Positions 62,681 to 64,000 of a stretch of 64,000 nt of DNA are shown piece by piece; position 1 is the first letter of the stretch, and every line of letters begins with the position of its first letter. The notes beneath the pieces are model-generated. The model was not told the DNA's origin, made no database searches, and saw nothing but the letters and a program-made list of their open reading frames with translations. The translations under genes were made by a program, and so were the position numbers. Source of the stretch: Streptomyces sp. IMTB 2501 (lineage in GTDB: Bacteria; Actinomycetota; Actinomycetes; Streptomycetales; Streptomycetaceae); NCBI RefSeq assembly GCF_001953885.1, contig NZ_MQUS01000008.1:1-64000 (forward strand), written 5' to 3'.

Positions 62681-64000
62681 TCAGCTTGTCGGCCAGGGGA
62701 CCTGTGGCGACTTGTAGTAGCCGATCCCGAGGGCCTCCCAGCGCGGGGCCTGGGCGGCCAGCCGGACCTTGTACGTGTCCCAGTCGTGCGTGGCCGCCGG
62801 GGACCAGCCCAGCTCGGCCGCGCCCGGGAGCCGCGGGAACGCCATGTAGTCGATGTCGGCATTCGTCTTCAGGGTCTCGGACCACAGGGGTGCCTCCACG
62901 CCCCTGATGGCGGATGCCGGGGCGCCGGACAGGTAGGCGCCCGGATTCCAGTCGTACGACCGCTGCACCTCGACCAGGCCCGCCCAGTCCAGGCCCAGCT
63001 TGGTGTCCTTGGTGTACTTCATGTCGAGGTAGATCCGGTCGGCCGGGGACAGGATCAGCCCGGTGCCGTTCTGCGCGGCCTTGGCGACCTGGGCCTTGTC
63101 GGCCGCGCTGGTGCTGTCCAGGCCCCAGTACTGGGCGATGGCGCCCTTGGCCGGATGCGCGCCGGTGAGCTGGTGCCAGCCGATGACCGTCTTGCCGTAC
63201 TTGGCCACGAGGGGCTGCACGCGGTCCATGAAGGTCACGTAGTCGGTGTGGCTGGTGGAGTGGGCCTCGTCACCTCCTATGTGGAGGTAGCGGCCCGGGG
63301 TGATGGCGGCCAGCTCACGGACGACGTCGTTCACGAAGTCGTACGTCGCCTGCTTCGGCACGCACAGCGAGCTGAAGCCGACCTCCGTGCCGGTGTACAG
63401 CGGGGGTGCCTGGCCGTTGCAGTTGAGCTGGGCGTAGGAGGCGAGGGCCGCGTTGCTGTGGCCGGGCATGTCGATCTCGGGGACGACCTCCAGATAACGG
63501 GCGGCGGCGTAGGAGACGATCTGCCGGTACTCGGCCTTGGTGTAGTAGCCGCCCTTGCCACCGCCGACCTCGGTGGAACCGCCGTAGCCGGCGAGGCGCG
63601 GCCAGGAGTCTATGGCGATGCGCCAGCCCTGGTCGTCGCTGAGATGCAGATGCAGCTCGTTGATCTTGTACAGGGCCAGCTGGTCGATGTACCGCTTGAC
63701 CTGGGCGACGGTGAAGAAGTGCCGGGAGACGTCCAGCATGGCGCCTCGGTAGGAGTAGCGGGGGCGGTCCTCGATGGTGCCGCCGGCGATCTGCCAGGGG
63801 CCGGTCTGCACGTTCCTCTTCTCGACGGCCGCCGGGAGGAGCTGACGGAGGGTCTGGACGCCGTGGAAGAGGCCGGCGGGGGCAGTCGCGGTGACGGTGA
63901 CCCCGGCCGCGTCGCTGTGCAGCCGGTAGCCCTCGGCTCCGAAGTCGCCCTGGACGAGGTGGAGTCGGATGCCGCCGGTGCCGTGGTCGGTGAGCGGCAG
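62681..64000 (-). CDS. GH20 beta-N-acetylhexosaminidase, 5' end outside the window
   Basis: A reverse-strand gene with 439 codons visible, open to the window edge at 64000, so the start and any signal peptide are missing. The visible part begins in the GH20b domain (F-G-A-E-G-Y-R-L-H, A-G-L-F-H-G-V-Q-T-L-R-Q-L-L-P). It continues in the catalytic barrel with Y-R-G-A-M-L-D-V-S-R-H-F, L-H-L-S-D-D-Q-G-W and the D-E pair in H-I-G-G-D-E-A-H. Substrate-assisted release of terminal N-acetylglucosamine is expected. From memory, S. coelicolor carries a GH20 enzyme next to desD. Here about 1.9 kb of other DNA intervenes. Confidence 0.93.
   Translation of the reverse strand: MPLTDHGTGGIRLHLVQGDFGAEGYRLHSDAAGVTVTATAPAGLFHGVQTLRQLLPAAVEKRNVQTGPWQIAGGTIEDRPRYSYRGAMLDVSRHFFTVAQVKRYIDQLALYKINELHLHLSDDQGWRIAIDSWPRLAGYGGSTEVGGGKGGYYTKAEYRQIVSYAAARYLEVVPEIDMPGHSNAALASYAQLNCNGQAPPLYTGTEVGFSSLCVPKQATYDFVNDVVRELAAITPGRYLHIGGDEAHSTSHTDYVTFMDRVQPLVAKYGKTVIGWHQLTGAHPAKGAIAQYWGLDSTSAADKAQVAKAAQNGTGLILSPADRIYLDMKYTKDTKLGLDWAGLVEVQRSYDWNPGAYLSGAPASAIRGVEAPLWSETLKTNADIDYMAFPRLPGAAELGWSPAATHDWDTYKVRLAAQAPRWEALGIGYYKSPQVPWPTS

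Overview
The window is chromosomal DNA from a Streptomyces-like actinomycete. GC content is very high with GC-rich third codon positions, GTG and even TTG starts are common, genes overlap by ATGA or GTGA, purine-rich ribosome binding sites are typical, and characteristic families occur (XRE plus DUF397 pair, DUF993, MarR-GNAT fusion, desferrioxamine genes). From memory, the gene order resembles the Streptomyces coelicolor core chromosome from the ribose-type operon through speB, the leucine catabolism genes, desEFABCD and a GH20 hexosaminidase. I could not check this by alignment.

Region 1 (1-14500) is mainly carbohydrate uptake and catabolism. A LacI regulator heads a ribose-type operon: ATPase, a permease fused to its own binding protein, ribokinase and ribose pyranase. 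Two mirror-image operators precede the regulator. A small XRE/DUF397 locus with a GNAT enzyme and a lipoprotein follows. Next is a three-gene catabolic operon (Gfo/Idh/MocA dehydrogenase, DUF993 aldolase-like, sugar isomerase-like) divergent from a second LacI regulator.

Region 2 (14500-34900) is mixed: an FAD monooxygenase, a Gly/Trp/Asp/His repeat secreted protein, a MarR-GNAT fusion, a sugar isomerase, a 95-bp tandem repeat, a LysR/hydrolase pair, a secreted S37-type peptidase, a GH3 N-acetylglucosaminidase, a single-chain ABC exporter with asymmetric ATP sites, a beta-lactamase-like secreted protein, an ArnT-type glycosyltransferase, and two tandem membrane-anchored HTH proteins divergent from a secreted I36-type inhibitor.

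Region 3 (35000-51500) is amine and acyl-CoA metabolism. A symporter, a SpeB-type ureohydrolase and a ThDP enzyme lie opposite a PucR regulator. An acyl-CoA dehydrogenase with TesB follows, then a TetR regulator divergent from a leucine/isovalerate operon (carboxyltransferase, biotin carboxylase, HMG-CoA lyase, AcdH). The two carboxylase subunits, the lyase and AcdH fit conversion of branched acyl-CoAs to acetyl-CoA and acetoacetate.

Region 4 (51500-64000) holds the desferrioxamine locus. desE and desF (ferrioxamine binding and iron release) and desABCD (cadaverine to desferrioxamine) each sit behind a palindromic iron box. Accessory-looking material flanks it: a prenyl synthase with a truncated haem-oxygenase-like partner on one side, and a frameshifted HAD fragment, an unknown protein and a DUF998 membrane protein on the other. 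The window ends inside a GH20 hexosaminidase. No tRNA, rRNA, IS element, phage or CRISPR array was seen.
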